A program made the translations under genes and the position numbers. Source: CAXQZU01 sp964228555 (lineage in GTDB: Bacteria; Planctomycetota; PLA2; JAEUHO01). Taken from it: a stretch of 36,351 nt of DNA. This document shows, piece after piece, positions 22,552 through 29,819 of the stretch. Below the pieces are notes generated by a model. That model searched no databases. It saw nothing but the letters and a program-made list of their open reading frames with translations, and was not told the DNA's origin. How positions within the stretch are numbered: the first letter of the stretch is position 1; each line of letters begins with the position of its first letter. The stretch lies in assembly GCA_964228555.1 (NCBI GenBank), contig CAXQZU010000016.1, positions 1 through 36,351 on the forward strand, written 5' to 3'.

Positions 22552-23829
22552 ATGTGCCCCACCCGTCGTGACGAGCGCGCCGGCTGCTCCGGCCCGGGCC
22601 CGCGCCGCGAGCTGGTCACCAAGCCCGTGGACGAGGTGGAGAGCCTCGACGGCGTGTTCGAGTCGGCGCTGCCGGCCTTCGGCGCCGCCTACCTGCGCCG
22701 CATCTGGACGCTGCTGGACGAGGCGGTGGGCAAGGGCCTGCCCATGACGCTGGCCATCTCGGGCCCGGTGACGGTCTCGGGCCAGCACTACACCTGGCTG
22801 CGCCCGCTGCTGGAGACGGGCTGGTTCTGCCTGGTCTCGACCACTGACGCCGTCTGCTACCACGACGGCCACCGCGCGCTGGACAGCGCACGCAAGCACC
22901 CGTTCCACGAGGTGCCCATCTTCGGCGACGACGGCCAGCTGCGCGACGAGGCCGTCATCCGCGTCACCGACGTGGGCTTCGACGAGCGCGTGCTGCTGGA
23001 CCAAGACCGCTTCCTGCGCGCGCTGCTCAGGCGCCCCGAGTTCCAGCGGCGCATGACGGGCACCGAGTTCCGCGCCCTGCTGGGACGCGCCTACGCCGCC
23101 CAGGAGCGCAAGAACGGCGTGAGCGAGGGCCTGCTGGCGCAGTGCCACCGCCTGCAGATCCCCATCTTCGTGGGCGCGCCCGGCGACGGCAGCGTGTTCC
23201 TCAACAGCATGGCGCTGTGGGCCCTGCAGCAGGCCAATCCCGGCGCCGCCGGCGACGCCCACCGCTTCGACCTCGACCTGCACGCCGAGGTCTTCGAGAG
23301 CTGCGCGTACCACTGGTGGGGCATCCGCGAGTCGCCCACGCGCCAGCTGGGCACCCTGATCCTGGGCGGCGGCGTGCCCAAGAACTTCAACCTGCAGCCC
23401 GAGCCGGCGCTGAGCCAGGTGCTGGGCCTCTCCGAGGTGGAGGGCTACCAGTACGACATCCAGATCACGACCGCGCCGGTCACGGACGGCTCGCTCTCGT
23501 CGTGCCCGCCGGCCGAGGCCGTCACGTGGGGCAAGGTGGACAAGAAGGTCTACAAGAAGACCACCGAGTCGATGCAGTGCGACTACAGCATCGTGATGCC
23601 CTTCCTCGTCAAGGCGCTGCTGGACAAGCGCGCGCGCTTCGCGCGCTGGGCCGGGCGCATGGGCGAGAAGGCCCTGTTCCGCAAGCACCCGGCCGCGAAG
23701 GGCTACCTGCGCGACCGCGCCGGCTACCGCCTCTACGGCCGCCGCGACGAGCTGGTCGCCAAGCTGCTGCAGCGCGTCAAGAAGGAGAGCGCTCGCCTGC
23801 GGCGCGAGTCGCGCTACCCGCTGGCCTGA
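22552..23829 (+). CDS. Deoxyhypusine synthase-like protein (bacterial polyamine enzyme)
   Basis: The 425-aa protein has the DHS NAD-binding fold: GGGVPKNFN (272-280), the EAVTWGK motif with the covalent-intermediate lysine at 328, and conserved Glu322 and Trp326. Eukaryotic and archaeal DHS modify eIF5A, which bacteria lack. Bacterial relatives are reported, as I recall, to make homospermidine or guanidinylated polyamines. By my alignment, the His equivalent to human His288 is Asn278 and the Asp equivalent to human Asp316 is Leu315, so the amine substrate is probably not handled as in DHS. The start at 22552 has an excellent GGAGG (22541-22545). It is divergent from the RluA-like gene. A spermidine-synthase fusion lies elsewhere in the window. 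Confidence 0.92.
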   Translation: MCPTRRDERAGCSGPGPRRELVTKPVDEVESLDGVFESALPAFGAAYLRRIWTLLDEAVGKGLPMTLAISGPVTVSGQHYTWLRPLLETGWFCLVSTTDAVCYHDGHRALDSARKHPFHEVPIFGDDGQLRDEAVIRVTDVGFDERVLLDQDRFLRALLRRPEFQRRMTGTEFRALLGRAYAAQERKNGVSEGLLAQCHRLQIPIFVGAPGDGSVFLNSMALWALQQANPGAAGDAHRFDLDLHAEVFESCAYHWWGIRESPTRQLGTLILGGGVPKNFNLQPEPALSQVLGLSEVEGYQYDIQITTAPVTDGSLSSCPPAEAVTWGKVDKKVYKKTTESMQCDYSIVMPFLVKALLDKRARFARWAGRMGEKALFRKHPAAKGYLRDRAGYRLYGRRDELVAKLLQRVKKESARLRRESRYPLA

Positions 23830-24226
23830 GGCGCGCCCGGCCCGCGTGCCTGCGGGCGCCGTGGGAGGGTGCCACGGAGGGGCCGGGCCGGGCGGCCGGG
23901 CGTGCCGTGGGGGAGGCTGGGGCTGCCCCGTCGGCTGCCGGATGACACCGGGGGCGGGATCGCTCGCAACCAAGACGCCCCCAGGCGCGTCATGTCCTTG
24001 GACACGCCTGCGTAGCAAGGGCTTGCCGCCGCAGATCGCTGCGGAGGGCGGAGCCCTTGGCAAGCCTGTTGCCGGCCACCGGGGATCGGGCCGTTCCAGC
24101 CGTTCCCCGCGATGGCCGATAGCGGGAATGCCTGCCAACGCAGGCCTGTCCAGCTGCGTAGGGAACAGTGACACGAGTGGTCTCGGGCAGGCCCGCCGGG
24201 CTGGCCAGGGACTGGAAAGGCCCCCC
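23830..24226. other. Gene-free region of reduced GC with hairpin cluster
   Basis: These 397 bases hold no credible gene. 23830-23940 is ordinary high-GC sequence with no feature I can support. From about 23940 to 24170 the GC falls towards 60-65% and several hairpins follow one another (separate entry). The last 50 bases carry TAGGGA (24159-24164) and the Shine-Dalgarno GGAAAGG (24214-24220) of the next gene. Confidence 0.75.
23942..24161 (+). ncRNA. Candidate structured RNA (non-coding RNA or leader)
   Basis: Successive stems: ATGAC 23942-23946 with GTCAT 23989-23993, enclosing GGGGGCG 23950-23956 with CGCCCCC 23976-23982; TGTCC 23993-23997 with GGACA 24000-24004; a compound hairpin in which 24016-24023 pairs with 24052-24059, 24026-24030 with 24047-24051 and 24031-24034 with 24039-24042 (17 bp in all); CGGGGA 24080-24085 with TCCCCG 24104-24109, plus three inner pairs; and GCCTGC 24130-24135 with GCAGGC 24140-24145. 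GGCTTGCC 24020-24027 could instead pair with GGCAAGCC 24059-24066, giving an alternative fold. CTGCGTAG occurs at both 24008 and 24154. The strand is assumed from the downstream gene. I recognise no known RNA family. Confidence 0.45.
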
Positions 24227-25012
24227 ATGCTCCGACCCCTGCCGCGCGCCGTGAACCCCGAGGTGCTCGCCCGCACGCGAGCCCTGCCGCTGCTGGATCG
24301 CTGCTTCGATGCGCTCGAGATCGCGCTCGCGCGCCTCGGCATCGACGACGCCTCCGAGCTCAAGAACACCTCCGAGGTGGAAGCCGAGGTGAGCGAGGGC
24401 GCCCTGCCGCAGGGCACGCTCGTGATCTTCGACGAGGAAGAGGTGCACGAGGCCTGCCGCGACATCCGCGACACGGTGATGGACGAGCGCCTCGGAGGCG
24501 CCGTGTTCGGCACCATGCTGCGCTCGCCCGCCGAGTGCGTGCGCCGCGCCCGCCTGCGCGAGATGACGGGCAGCGCCAGCGTGTACGGATTCCTGCCTGT
24601 GGGCCAGGGCCCGGCGGGCCTGGGCCGCGTGCTGCAGGTGCGCCGTCCCGCCGCGCTGGCCGACTACGACTTCCTCGTGGCCGACATCCCGGGCTTCCAC
24701 GTGGCCCTCGTCACGCGCAAGCGTCCCGGCGGCGGCTCGATCACCCTCTGGACCGGCACGCGCGAGCTGGTGGACGAGGTCCTCGGCGCACTGCGTCGCG
24801 CGATCGCGGACGACGGCCACGCCGTGCCGGCGCCCGCACCGCTGGTGCCCGCACGCGACGTCGTGCGCAACGAGGCCGAGGTGTGGGCCATGGCGGAGCA
24901 ACTGCGCAAGCAGCGCGTGGTGCGCGAGGCCGAGCTGCGCCAGGTGGCGCGCCAGGCCGCGCTGCGCGGCGTCGAGCTGCGCCGCGAGCGGGACAAGCGC
25001 GCCTCCGCCTAG
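24227..25012 (+). CDS. Possible DICT-domain sensory protein
   Basis: The 261-aa soluble protein has no signal peptide. Residues about 75-200 resemble the DICT sensory domain: GAVFGTMLRSPAECVRRAR, an SASVYGF strand, a valine-rich strand ending HVALVTRKRP, and ITLWTGTRELVDEVLGALR, which fits the F-x-x-x-W/Y-T-x-x-x-x-L-V end of that domain. This is recognition by pattern and not certain. The N-terminal 70 residues carry LLDRCFDALEIALARLGIDD and an acidic stretch; the C-terminal 45 residues are a charged helix, perhaps coiled coil (EAELRQVARQAALRGVELRR). GGAAAGG precedes ATG 24227. It sits downstream of the hairpin cluster and may be controlled by it. Confidence 0.85.
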   Translation: MLRPLPRAVNPEVLARTRALPLLDRCFDALEIALARLGIDDASELKNTSEVEAEVSEGALPQGTLVIFDEEEVHEACRDIRDTVMDERLGGAVFGTMLRSPAECVRRARLREMTGSASVYGFLPVGQGPAGLGRVLQVRRPAALADYDFLVADIPGFHVALVTRKRPGGGSITLWTGTRELVDEVLGALRRAIADDGHAVPAPAPLVPARDVVRNEAEVWAMAEQLRKQRVVREAELRQVARQAALRGVELRRERDKRASA

Positions 25013-25151
25013 CCGACGCGCGCAGCCGACGCAGCCATCGCCGGCGCACGACGCGCCCTCGCAGTGCTCCGGCCCGGCCGGTGGAGCAGGGGAGCTGCGC
25101 GGCTTCCTCGGGCTTGCGCTGCCGCGCGGGCACGTCGGGCGCGCTCGAGGC

Positions 25152-25189
25152 CGATGGGCCCGTGGCGATGGGCCCGTGGCGATGGGTCC
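25152..25189. repeat. Short tandem repeat, 14-bp unit
   Basis: Two exact copies of cgatgggcccgtgg (25152-25165 and 25166-25179) and a partial third with one change (25180-25189) lie in the 243-nt gap before the cardiolipin synthase gene. No promoter or ORF explains them. Copy number could vary between strains. Confidence 0.85.
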
Positions 25190-25219
25190 GGCAGGGCGCG
25201 TGGGACGCGGGCGAAGGGG

Positions 25220-25246
25220 CTCGCACGCGCCGCGGGGGCGTGCGAG
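25220..25246 (+). promoter_or_regulatory. Hairpin just upstream of the cardiolipin synthase start
   Basis: CTCGCACGC (25220-25228) pairs exactly with GCGTGCGAG (25238-25246) around a 9-nt G-rich loop. The stem ends 9 nt before the ATG at 25256, so it could limit ribosome access. It lacks a T-run and is unlikely to be a plain terminator. Confidence 0.5.
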
Positions 25247-25255
25247 AACGGGGGC

Positions 25256-26728
25256 ATGGCGCAGGCGGGCCCCTTGGCGTTCTGGCTGGATGCGGCGCTG
25301 CCGGAGGTGGGGCCGCGCTGGCTGGGGTGGGTGCACCTCTGCGCCGTGCTGGCCACGGCGCCGGTGGTGCTGCTCAGCCGCAAGAGCCCGCAGGGCAAGC
25401 TGGGCTGGCTGCTGGCGCTGGTGGCGCTGCCGTGGCTGGGGCTGGTGCTGTACTGGGGCCTGGGCCGCGACTGGCTCCACCGGCGCGTGCTGCGCCTGCG
25501 CCACGCGCGCACGGCCTCGCTGGAGCCCACCGACCGCGTGCTGGAGGCCGCGCGCCTGCAGGTGCAGGCCAGCCACGCCGCCGGGCGCGCGCTGGGCGTG
25601 GCGCCCGAGCTGGTGCTGGCGGCGCAGAGCGAGGGCGTGTGCGCGCCCTACCCCGGCAACGAGGTGCTGGCGCTGGCCGACGGGCCGGCCGTGTTCGCCG
25701 CCGCGCGCGAGGCGCTGGCCGGTGCGCGCGACCACATCCACGTGCTCACCTACATCTTCCGCGACGACCGCACCGGGCGGGGCGTGCGCGACCTGCTGGT
25801 GCAGGCGGCGCGCCGCCGCGTGCAGGTGCGCGTGCTCTTCGACGCGCTGGGCACCTACGGCACCTCGCGCCGCTTCTTCCGCCCGCTGGTGGAGGCCGGC
25901 GGGCAGGTGGCCTCGTTCCTGCCGCTGGGCAAGGGCCTGCGCAACCTGCGCGTGAACCTGCGCAACCACCGCAAGATCCTCGTGGTGGACGGCCACACGG
26001 CCTTCACGGGCGGCATGAACGTGGCCGACGAGTACGCCACCGCCGACGGCTGGCGCGACGTGCACGCGCGCGTGCGCGGGCCCGCGGCGCTGGGCCTGCA
26101 GCGCGTCTTCGTCGAGGACTGGCACTTCGCCACCGGCGACCTGCTGGACGCCCCGCGCTGGTTCCCCGAGGTGGCCCCGGCCGGCGAGGCGCTGGTGCAG
26201 GTGCTGGCCTCGGGCCCCGACCTCGCCAGCCCGGTGATCGAGACCACCTTCTTCGCGGCCATCGCCGCTGCCCGCGAGCGCGTGGACATCCTCACGCCCT
26301 ACTTCGTGCCCAGCGAGGGGCTGGAGGCCGCGCTGGCCGACGCCAGCCGCCGCGGCCGGCGCGTGCGCGTGGTGCTGCCCCAGCGCCCGGACCACCGCAT
26401 CGTGGGGCTGGCGGCCGACACGGTGGTGCCGCGGCTGATGGAGGAGGGCGTCGAGTTCTGGGCCTCGCCCCGCATGCTCCACGGGAAGGTGATGGCGGTG
26501 GACGATGCCTGGGCGACACTGGGCAGCGCCAACATGGACACCCGCAGCCTGCGCCTGAACTTCGAGGTCAACATCGCCTTCCCGCACGCGCCCACCGCGC
26601 GGCGCGTTCGCGAGGTGATCGACCTGCACCTGCGCGACTGCCGCCGGCTCGTGCCCGCCGACTACCGCTTCGGGCCCGGCGGCCGCCTGCTGCGCGGCGT
26701 GGCCGGCCTCTTCGCGCCGGTGCTGTGA
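25256..26728 (+). CDS. cls: Cardiolipin synthase (PLD superfamily)
   Basis: The 490-aa protein has two N-terminal membrane segments (about 24-41 and 48-68) and then two phospholipase-D motifs: NHRKILVVDGHTAFTGGMN (His238, Lys240, Asp245) and LHGKVMAVD with LGSANMDTRS (His409, Lys411, Asp416). Both HKD triads are intact. The layout and length match bacterial ClsA-type cardiolipin synthases, which join two phosphatidylglycerols at the membrane. The start is at ATG 25256 with only a weak G-rich Shine-Dalgarno and a strong hairpin upstream. The stop overlaps the rsmG start as TGATG, so the two genes are coupled. Confidence 0.94.
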   Translation: MAQAGPLAFWLDAALPEVGPRWLGWVHLCAVLATAPVVLLSRKSPQGKLGWLLALVALPWLGLVLYWGLGRDWLHRRVLRLRHARTASLEPTDRVLEAARLQVQASHAAGRALGVAPELVLAAQSEGVCAPYPGNEVLALADGPAVFAAAREALAGARDHIHVLTYIFRDDRTGRGVRDLLVQAARRRVQVRVLFDALGTYGTSRRFFRPLVEAGGQVASFLPLGKGLRNLRVNLRNHRKILVVDGHTAFTGGMNVADEYATADGWRDVHARVRGPAALGLQRVFVEDWHFATGDLLDAPRWFPEVAPAGEALVQVLASGPDLASPVIETTFFAAIAAARERVDILTPYFVPSEGLEAALADASRRGRRVRVVLPQRPDHRIVGLAADTVVPRLMEEGVEFWASPRMLHGKVMAVDDAWATLGSANMDTRSLRLNFEVNIAFPHAPTARRVREVIDLHLRDCRRLVPADYRFGPGGRLLRGVAGLFAPVL

Positions 26729-27399
26729 TGGACCTCGAGGCAGCGGCCACGGCGCTGGAGGCGGCAGCGCGCGAGCGGGGCCTCGCGTGGCCCGAGGGCA
26801 GCGGGCTGGTGCTGGCGCGCTACCTCGATGCCGTGGTGCGCACCAGCGCGCAGGTGAACCTCACCGCCGCCACCGCGCTGGAGCAGGCGGTGGAGGTGCT
26901 GGGCATCCCCTCGCTGGCGCTGGGGCGGCTGGGCACGATCGAGCCCTCGCCGCGCCTCGTGATCGACCTGGGCAGCGGCAACGGCATGCCCGGCGTGGTG
27001 GCCGCGCTGGCCTTCCCCAAGGCCGTCGTGCTGCTGGTGGAGCGCCGCGCCAAGAAGGCGCGCGCCATCGCCGCCTGCGCCGCCGAGGCCGGCATCGCCA
27101 ACGTGGAGGCCCTGCCGCTGGACGGGCGCGATCTGCTGCGCGAGCGGCCCGGCGCGCGCGGCGCCGCGGCGCTGGTGCTGGCCCGCGGCGTGGGCACGCT
27201 CGAGGAGGTCACGCGCATCGCCAGCCCGTGGGTGGCGCAGGGCGGCCGCCTCGTGCAGTGGAAGGCCGCCGAGCTGGAGGCGCAGGAGCGCCGCGCCGGC
27301 GAGCAGGCCGCGCGCCGCGCCGGCCTGGTGCCGCAGCACGATCTCGTCTTCGACCCGCCCAAGCCGGGCCCCGGCCGGCTGGTCCTCTACCGGAGGTGA
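26728..27399 (+). CDS. rsmG: 16S rRNA (guanine-527-N7)-methyltransferase RsmG-like
   Basis: The 223-aa Rossmann methyltransferase has VNLTAAT (43-49), the SAM motif DLGSGNGMPGVVAALAFP (80-97), LVERRAKKARAI and LARGVGTLEEV, as in RsmG/GidB, which makes m7G527 in 16S rRNA. The DS pair usually found after the NLT motif in RsmG is not seen (this stretch reads VEVLGIPSLALG), and the family F in GFPG is Met here, so it is a somewhat divergent member. Translation is coupled to cls by a 1-nt overlap. Its last codons contain the Shine-Dalgarno of the following MazG-like gene. It is not next to parA/parB as in many genomes. Confidence 0.85.
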   Translation: MDLEAAATALEAAARERGLAWPEGSGLVLARYLDAVVRTSAQVNLTAATALEQAVEVLGIPSLALGRLGTIEPSPRLVIDLGSGNGMPGVVAALAFPKAVVLLVERRAKKARAIAACAAEAGIANVEALPLDGRDLLRERPGARGAAALVLARGVGTLEEVTRIASPWVAQGGRLVQWKAAELEAQERRAGEQAARRAGLVPQHDLVFDPPKPGPGRLVLYRR

Positions 27400-27401
27400 G
27401 C

Positions 27402-27749
27402 ATGCACCTGTCCGACCTGCAGCGCGAGCTCAAGGACCTCATGGCGGGCATCGAGCACCCGCGCATGGGCGTCGCGCTGGCGCTGGCCGAGGAGACGGGC
27501 GAGGTGATGCGCTGCGTGCTGGACCGCGAGTGCTACGGCAAGGACACGCTGCGCGAGATGGAGGCCGAGGTGGGGGACGTTCTGGTGGCGCTGGCCGAGC
27601 TGTGCGAGCGCTACGGCCTGTCGCTGGAGCGCGCCGGCGAGGGCGCGGTGGCCAAGATCCGCGCCAAGGCGCCCGGCTGGCGCGCCGAGCTGGGCGACCG
27701 CATGGCGCGCCTGCGCGAGCGCATGGACGGCCCGCCGCCCGCCCGCTAG
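27402..27749 (+). CDS. MazG-like nucleotide pyrophosphohydrolase
   Basis: The 115-aa all-alpha NTP-PPase has EETGE (30-34) and EVGD (56-59), the ExxE...ExxD acidic pair that binds magnesium, with YGKD between them and LAELCERYGLSLE after them. It probably hydrolyses a nucleoside triphosphate to the monophosphate plus pyrophosphate as house-cleaning; the substrate is unknown. A very strong Shine-Dalgarno (GGAGGTGA, 27392-27399) ends 2 nt before the ATG and includes the rsmG stop. It is the last gene of the cls-rsmG run, 4 nt from the convergent EamA gene. Confidence 0.9.
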   Translation: MHLSDLQRELKDLMAGIEHPRMGVALALAEETGEVMRCVLDRECYGKDTLREMEAEVGDVLVALAELCERYGLSLERAGEGAVAKIRAKAPGWRAELGDRMARLRERMDGPPPAR

Positions 27750-27753
27750 GCCG

Positions 27754-28704
27754 CTAGCTGCCCAGCCCGATCAGCACCACGCCGGCCACGGCCAGCAGCG
27801 TGGAGAGCCAGCTGCGCAGGCCGTGGCGCTCGCCCAGCACCAGCGTGGTGAGCGGGATCAGCCACACGGGCGTGAGCTGGTTGAGCGTGGTGGCCACGCC
27901 GGTGTGCTCGGCCCAGGTCAGGCCCGCCTGGTTCATCCAGATGCCCAGGAAGGTGCCCACCACGGCCGCTCCCGCCAGCCGCGGCATCACGCCCGGCTGG
28001 CGCAGCGCGCCCGTCCAGGCCCGGCCCTGGCGCAGCACCAGCGCCAGCAGCACCAGCCCCAGCGAGCCCACGAACAGGCGCACGGCCGCCGCGTGGCCGG
28101 CGTCCACGAGGCCGTTGGCCTCCTGCCCGCCGGGCGCGCACTGCGCGTAGTAGAAGCCCAGCCGCGCCAGCAGCACGCCGGTCGTCTGGCCCAGCGCCGC
28201 CAGCAGGCCCAGCGCCATGCCCCGGCGCAGCTGCTGCTTGGCCACCGGGTCGGGGTGGTGCTCCAGCACCGCCACGGCCACGCCCCCGAGGCAGCACAGC
28301 ATGCCCAGCACCTGCAGCGCCCCCGGCGCGCCCTCCTCCCACGGCGGCAGCAGCACGGCCAGCTGCGTGAGCGGCACCGCCACGGTCATCATCAGCGTGG
28401 TGCGCTGCGGCCCCGCCCGGATCATCGACGCGAAGAGCAGCGTGTCGCACAGCGTCAAGCCCACGAAGCCGCTGGCCGCGAACAGCGCCAGCGCCGTGCC
28501 GTCCATCGCCGGCGGCCAGGGCCGGCCGTAGAGCACGAGGAACAGCAGCCCGAAGCACACCGTCGCCGTGGTGTTCTTGCCCAGGTTGAGCGCACCCGCC
28601 GGCACGCTCTTCCCCAGCCGCGCGAACACCAGGAAGCTGGTCGCCCAGAACAGGCTCGAGAGCAGCGCACACAGCTCGCCTGCGTAGGGGAAGGGCGCCA
28701 GCAC
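27754..28704 (-). CDS. EamA/DMT-family transporter
   Basis: The 316-aa protein has about ten membrane segments in two repeated EamA halves. The first half begins ELCALLSSLFWATSFLVFAR; the second ends with the typical TWAEHTGVATTLNQLTPVWL, LTTLVLGERHG and a last VAGVVLIGLGS helix. Family members export or import small metabolites; the substrate is unknown. The GTG start at 28704 has no Shine-Dalgarno, but TAGCGT ends 6 nt upstream, which suggests a leaderless mRNA. It is divergent from the SenB-like glycosyltransferase with about 94 nt between starts, so export of that pathway's product is a possible link, but this is inference only. Confidence 0.9.
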   Translation of the reverse strand: MLAPFPYAGELCALLSSLFWATSFLVFARLGKSVPAGALNLGKNTTATVCFGLLFLVLYGRPWPPAMDGTALALFAASGFVGLTLCDTLLFASMIRAGPQRTTLMMTVAVPLTQLAVLLPPWEEGAPGALQVLGMLCCLGGVAVAVLEHHPDPVAKQQLRRGMALGLLAALGQTTGVLLARLGFYYAQCAPGGQEANGLVDAGHAAAVRLFVGSLGLVLLALVLRQGRAWTGALRQPGVMPRLAGAAVVGTFLGIWMNQAGLTWAEHTGVATTLNQLTPVWLIPLTTLVLGERHGLRSWLSTLLAVAGVVLIGLGS

Positions 28705-28710
28705 CCCCGG

Positions 28711-28716
28711 ACGCTA
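28711..28716 (-). promoter_or_regulatory. Candidate -10 of the EamA gene, predicted leaderless
   Basis: TAGCGT (28716-28711) ends 6 nt before the GTG at 28704, the same spacing as at the lipoprotein, ParA and first partial gene. The -35 region is weak (GCCCGA at 17 nt). Confidence 0.4.
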
Positions 28717-28798
28717 CCCGCGACCCCTCGTGATCGGGCGTCCCGTCTGGTGCGGCCATGTGGCTTGCGTCTGTGCCGGGTTGATGCACCCTGTGGGC

Positions 28799-29809
28799 AT
28801 GCCCGCCAGCAGCCTCCAGGTCGCGATCGTGACGCCGCAGAAGATGGCGCGGCGGGGCGGGAACCGGGTGACGGCCGAGCGCTGGGCGCGGATCCTGCGG
28901 GCGCTGGGGCACCGGGTGCGGGTGCTGTCGGCGTGGGACCAGAAGCCGGCTGACCTGCTGGTGGCGCTGCATGCGCGCAAGAGCGCGGCCAGCGTGCGGC
29001 GCTTCCACGAGCGCCTGCCGGGGCGGCCCATCGTGCTGGCGCTCACGGGCACGGACATCTACGGCACGCTGGCCACCTCGGCGCAGGCCCGCAGGTCGCT
29101 CGCGCTGGCCACGCGGCTGGTGGTGCTGCAGCCGCTGGCGACCAAGCAGGTGCCCAGCCGGCACCGCACGGCGGTGCGCGTGATCTACCAGAGCGTGCCC
29201 AAGCCGGCGCGCAAGCCGCAGCCGGATGCGGGCACCTTCCAGGTGTGCGTGCTGGGGCACCTGAGGCGCGTGAAGGACCCGCTCCGGGCGGCGAAGGCGG
29301 CGCGCACGCTGCCGCCCTCGTCGCGCGTGCGCGTCATGCACGCGGGCAAGGCGCTGCGCGAGTCGATGGCGCAGCGGGCGCGCGACGAGATGCGCACCAA
29401 CCCGCGCTACCGCTGGCTGGGCGACCTGCCGCACGGGCACGCACAGCACCTGCTGGCCAAGAGCCGCCTGATGGTGCTCTCCTCGCGCGCCGAGGGCGGG
29501 GCCAACGTGATCTCGGAGGCGCTCGCGCACGGCGTGCCGGTGCTGGCCTCGCGCATCCCGGGCACCATCGGCCTGCTGGGCGAGGAGTACCCGGGCTACT
29601 TCGAGGTGGGCGACACGCGCGCGCTCACGGCCCTGCTGGACCGCGCCGAGACCGAGCCCGCCTTCTACGCCGCGCTGCAGGCTGCCTGCGCGCGGCGCGT
29701 CCACCTCGTGGAGCCGCAGCGCGAGCGGGCCGCGTGGCGCTCGCTGCTGGAGGAGCTGGGGCTGGGCCGCCGCCCGCCGCGGCCCGGGCGCCTGCCCGCG
29801 CTGCGCTAG
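28799..29809 (+). CDS. SenB-like glycosyltransferase, TIGR04348 family
   Basis: The 336-aa soluble GT-B-type protein reads like the TIGR04348 family from end to end: VAIVTPQKMARRGGNRVTAERW, LLVALHARKS, IVLALTGTDIYGTL, VCVLGHLRRVKDPLRAA, YRWLGDLPHG, EGGANVISEALAHGVPVLAS and GEEYPGYFEVGD. Members characterised as SenB use selenophosphate and a UDP-sugar to make a selenosugar in selenoneine synthesis (known of the family). No SenA (EgtB-like) or SenC (SelD-like) gene lies in the window, so the product is inferred, not shown. I chose ATG 28799, nearest the first strand; an in-frame ATG at 28784 and GTG at 28730 exist. No clear Shine-Dalgarno is present. Confidence 0.88.
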   Translation: MPASSLQVAIVTPQKMARRGGNRVTAERWARILRALGHRVRVLSAWDQKPADLLVALHARKSAASVRRFHERLPGRPIVLALTGTDIYGTLATSAQARRSLALATRLVVLQPLATKQVPSRHRTAVRVIYQSVPKPARKPQPDAGTFQVCVLGHLRRVKDPLRAAKAARTLPPSSRVRVMHAGKALRESMAQRARDEMRTNPRYRWLGDLPHGHAQHLLAKSRLMVLSSRAEGGANVISEALAHGVPVLASRIPGTIGLLGEEYPGYFEVGDTRALTALLDRAETEPAFYAALQAACARRVHLVEPQRERAAWRSLLEELGLGRRPPRPGRLPALR

Positions 29810-29819
29810 CCGGGCGTGC

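Noticed and set aside
22552..23829. Deoxyhypusine synthase acting on eIF5A
   Set aside because: Bacteria lack eIF5A, and the residues aligned to human His288 and Asp316 differ, so a small-amine role is more likely.
23942..24161. Hairpin cluster as tmRNA, RNase P RNA, SRP RNA or 6S RNA
   Set aside because: None of the conserved cores I know (RNase P P4, the SRP GGAA loop, the tmRNA acceptor end, the 6S central bubble in one long stem) is present on either strand.
24130..24175. Possible thiamine (THI-box) riboswitch, because GCGTAGGGA resembles its 3' end
   Set aside because: The CUGAGA element and the conserved CUGGAUAAUGCCAGCG segment are absent, and the downstream gene has no thiamine link.
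28730..28798. N-terminal extension of the SenB-like protein from GTG 28730
   Set aside because: The added residues (IGRPVWCGHVACVCAG) do not match the family, which starts close to the VAIVTP strand; the ATG at 28799 fits better.
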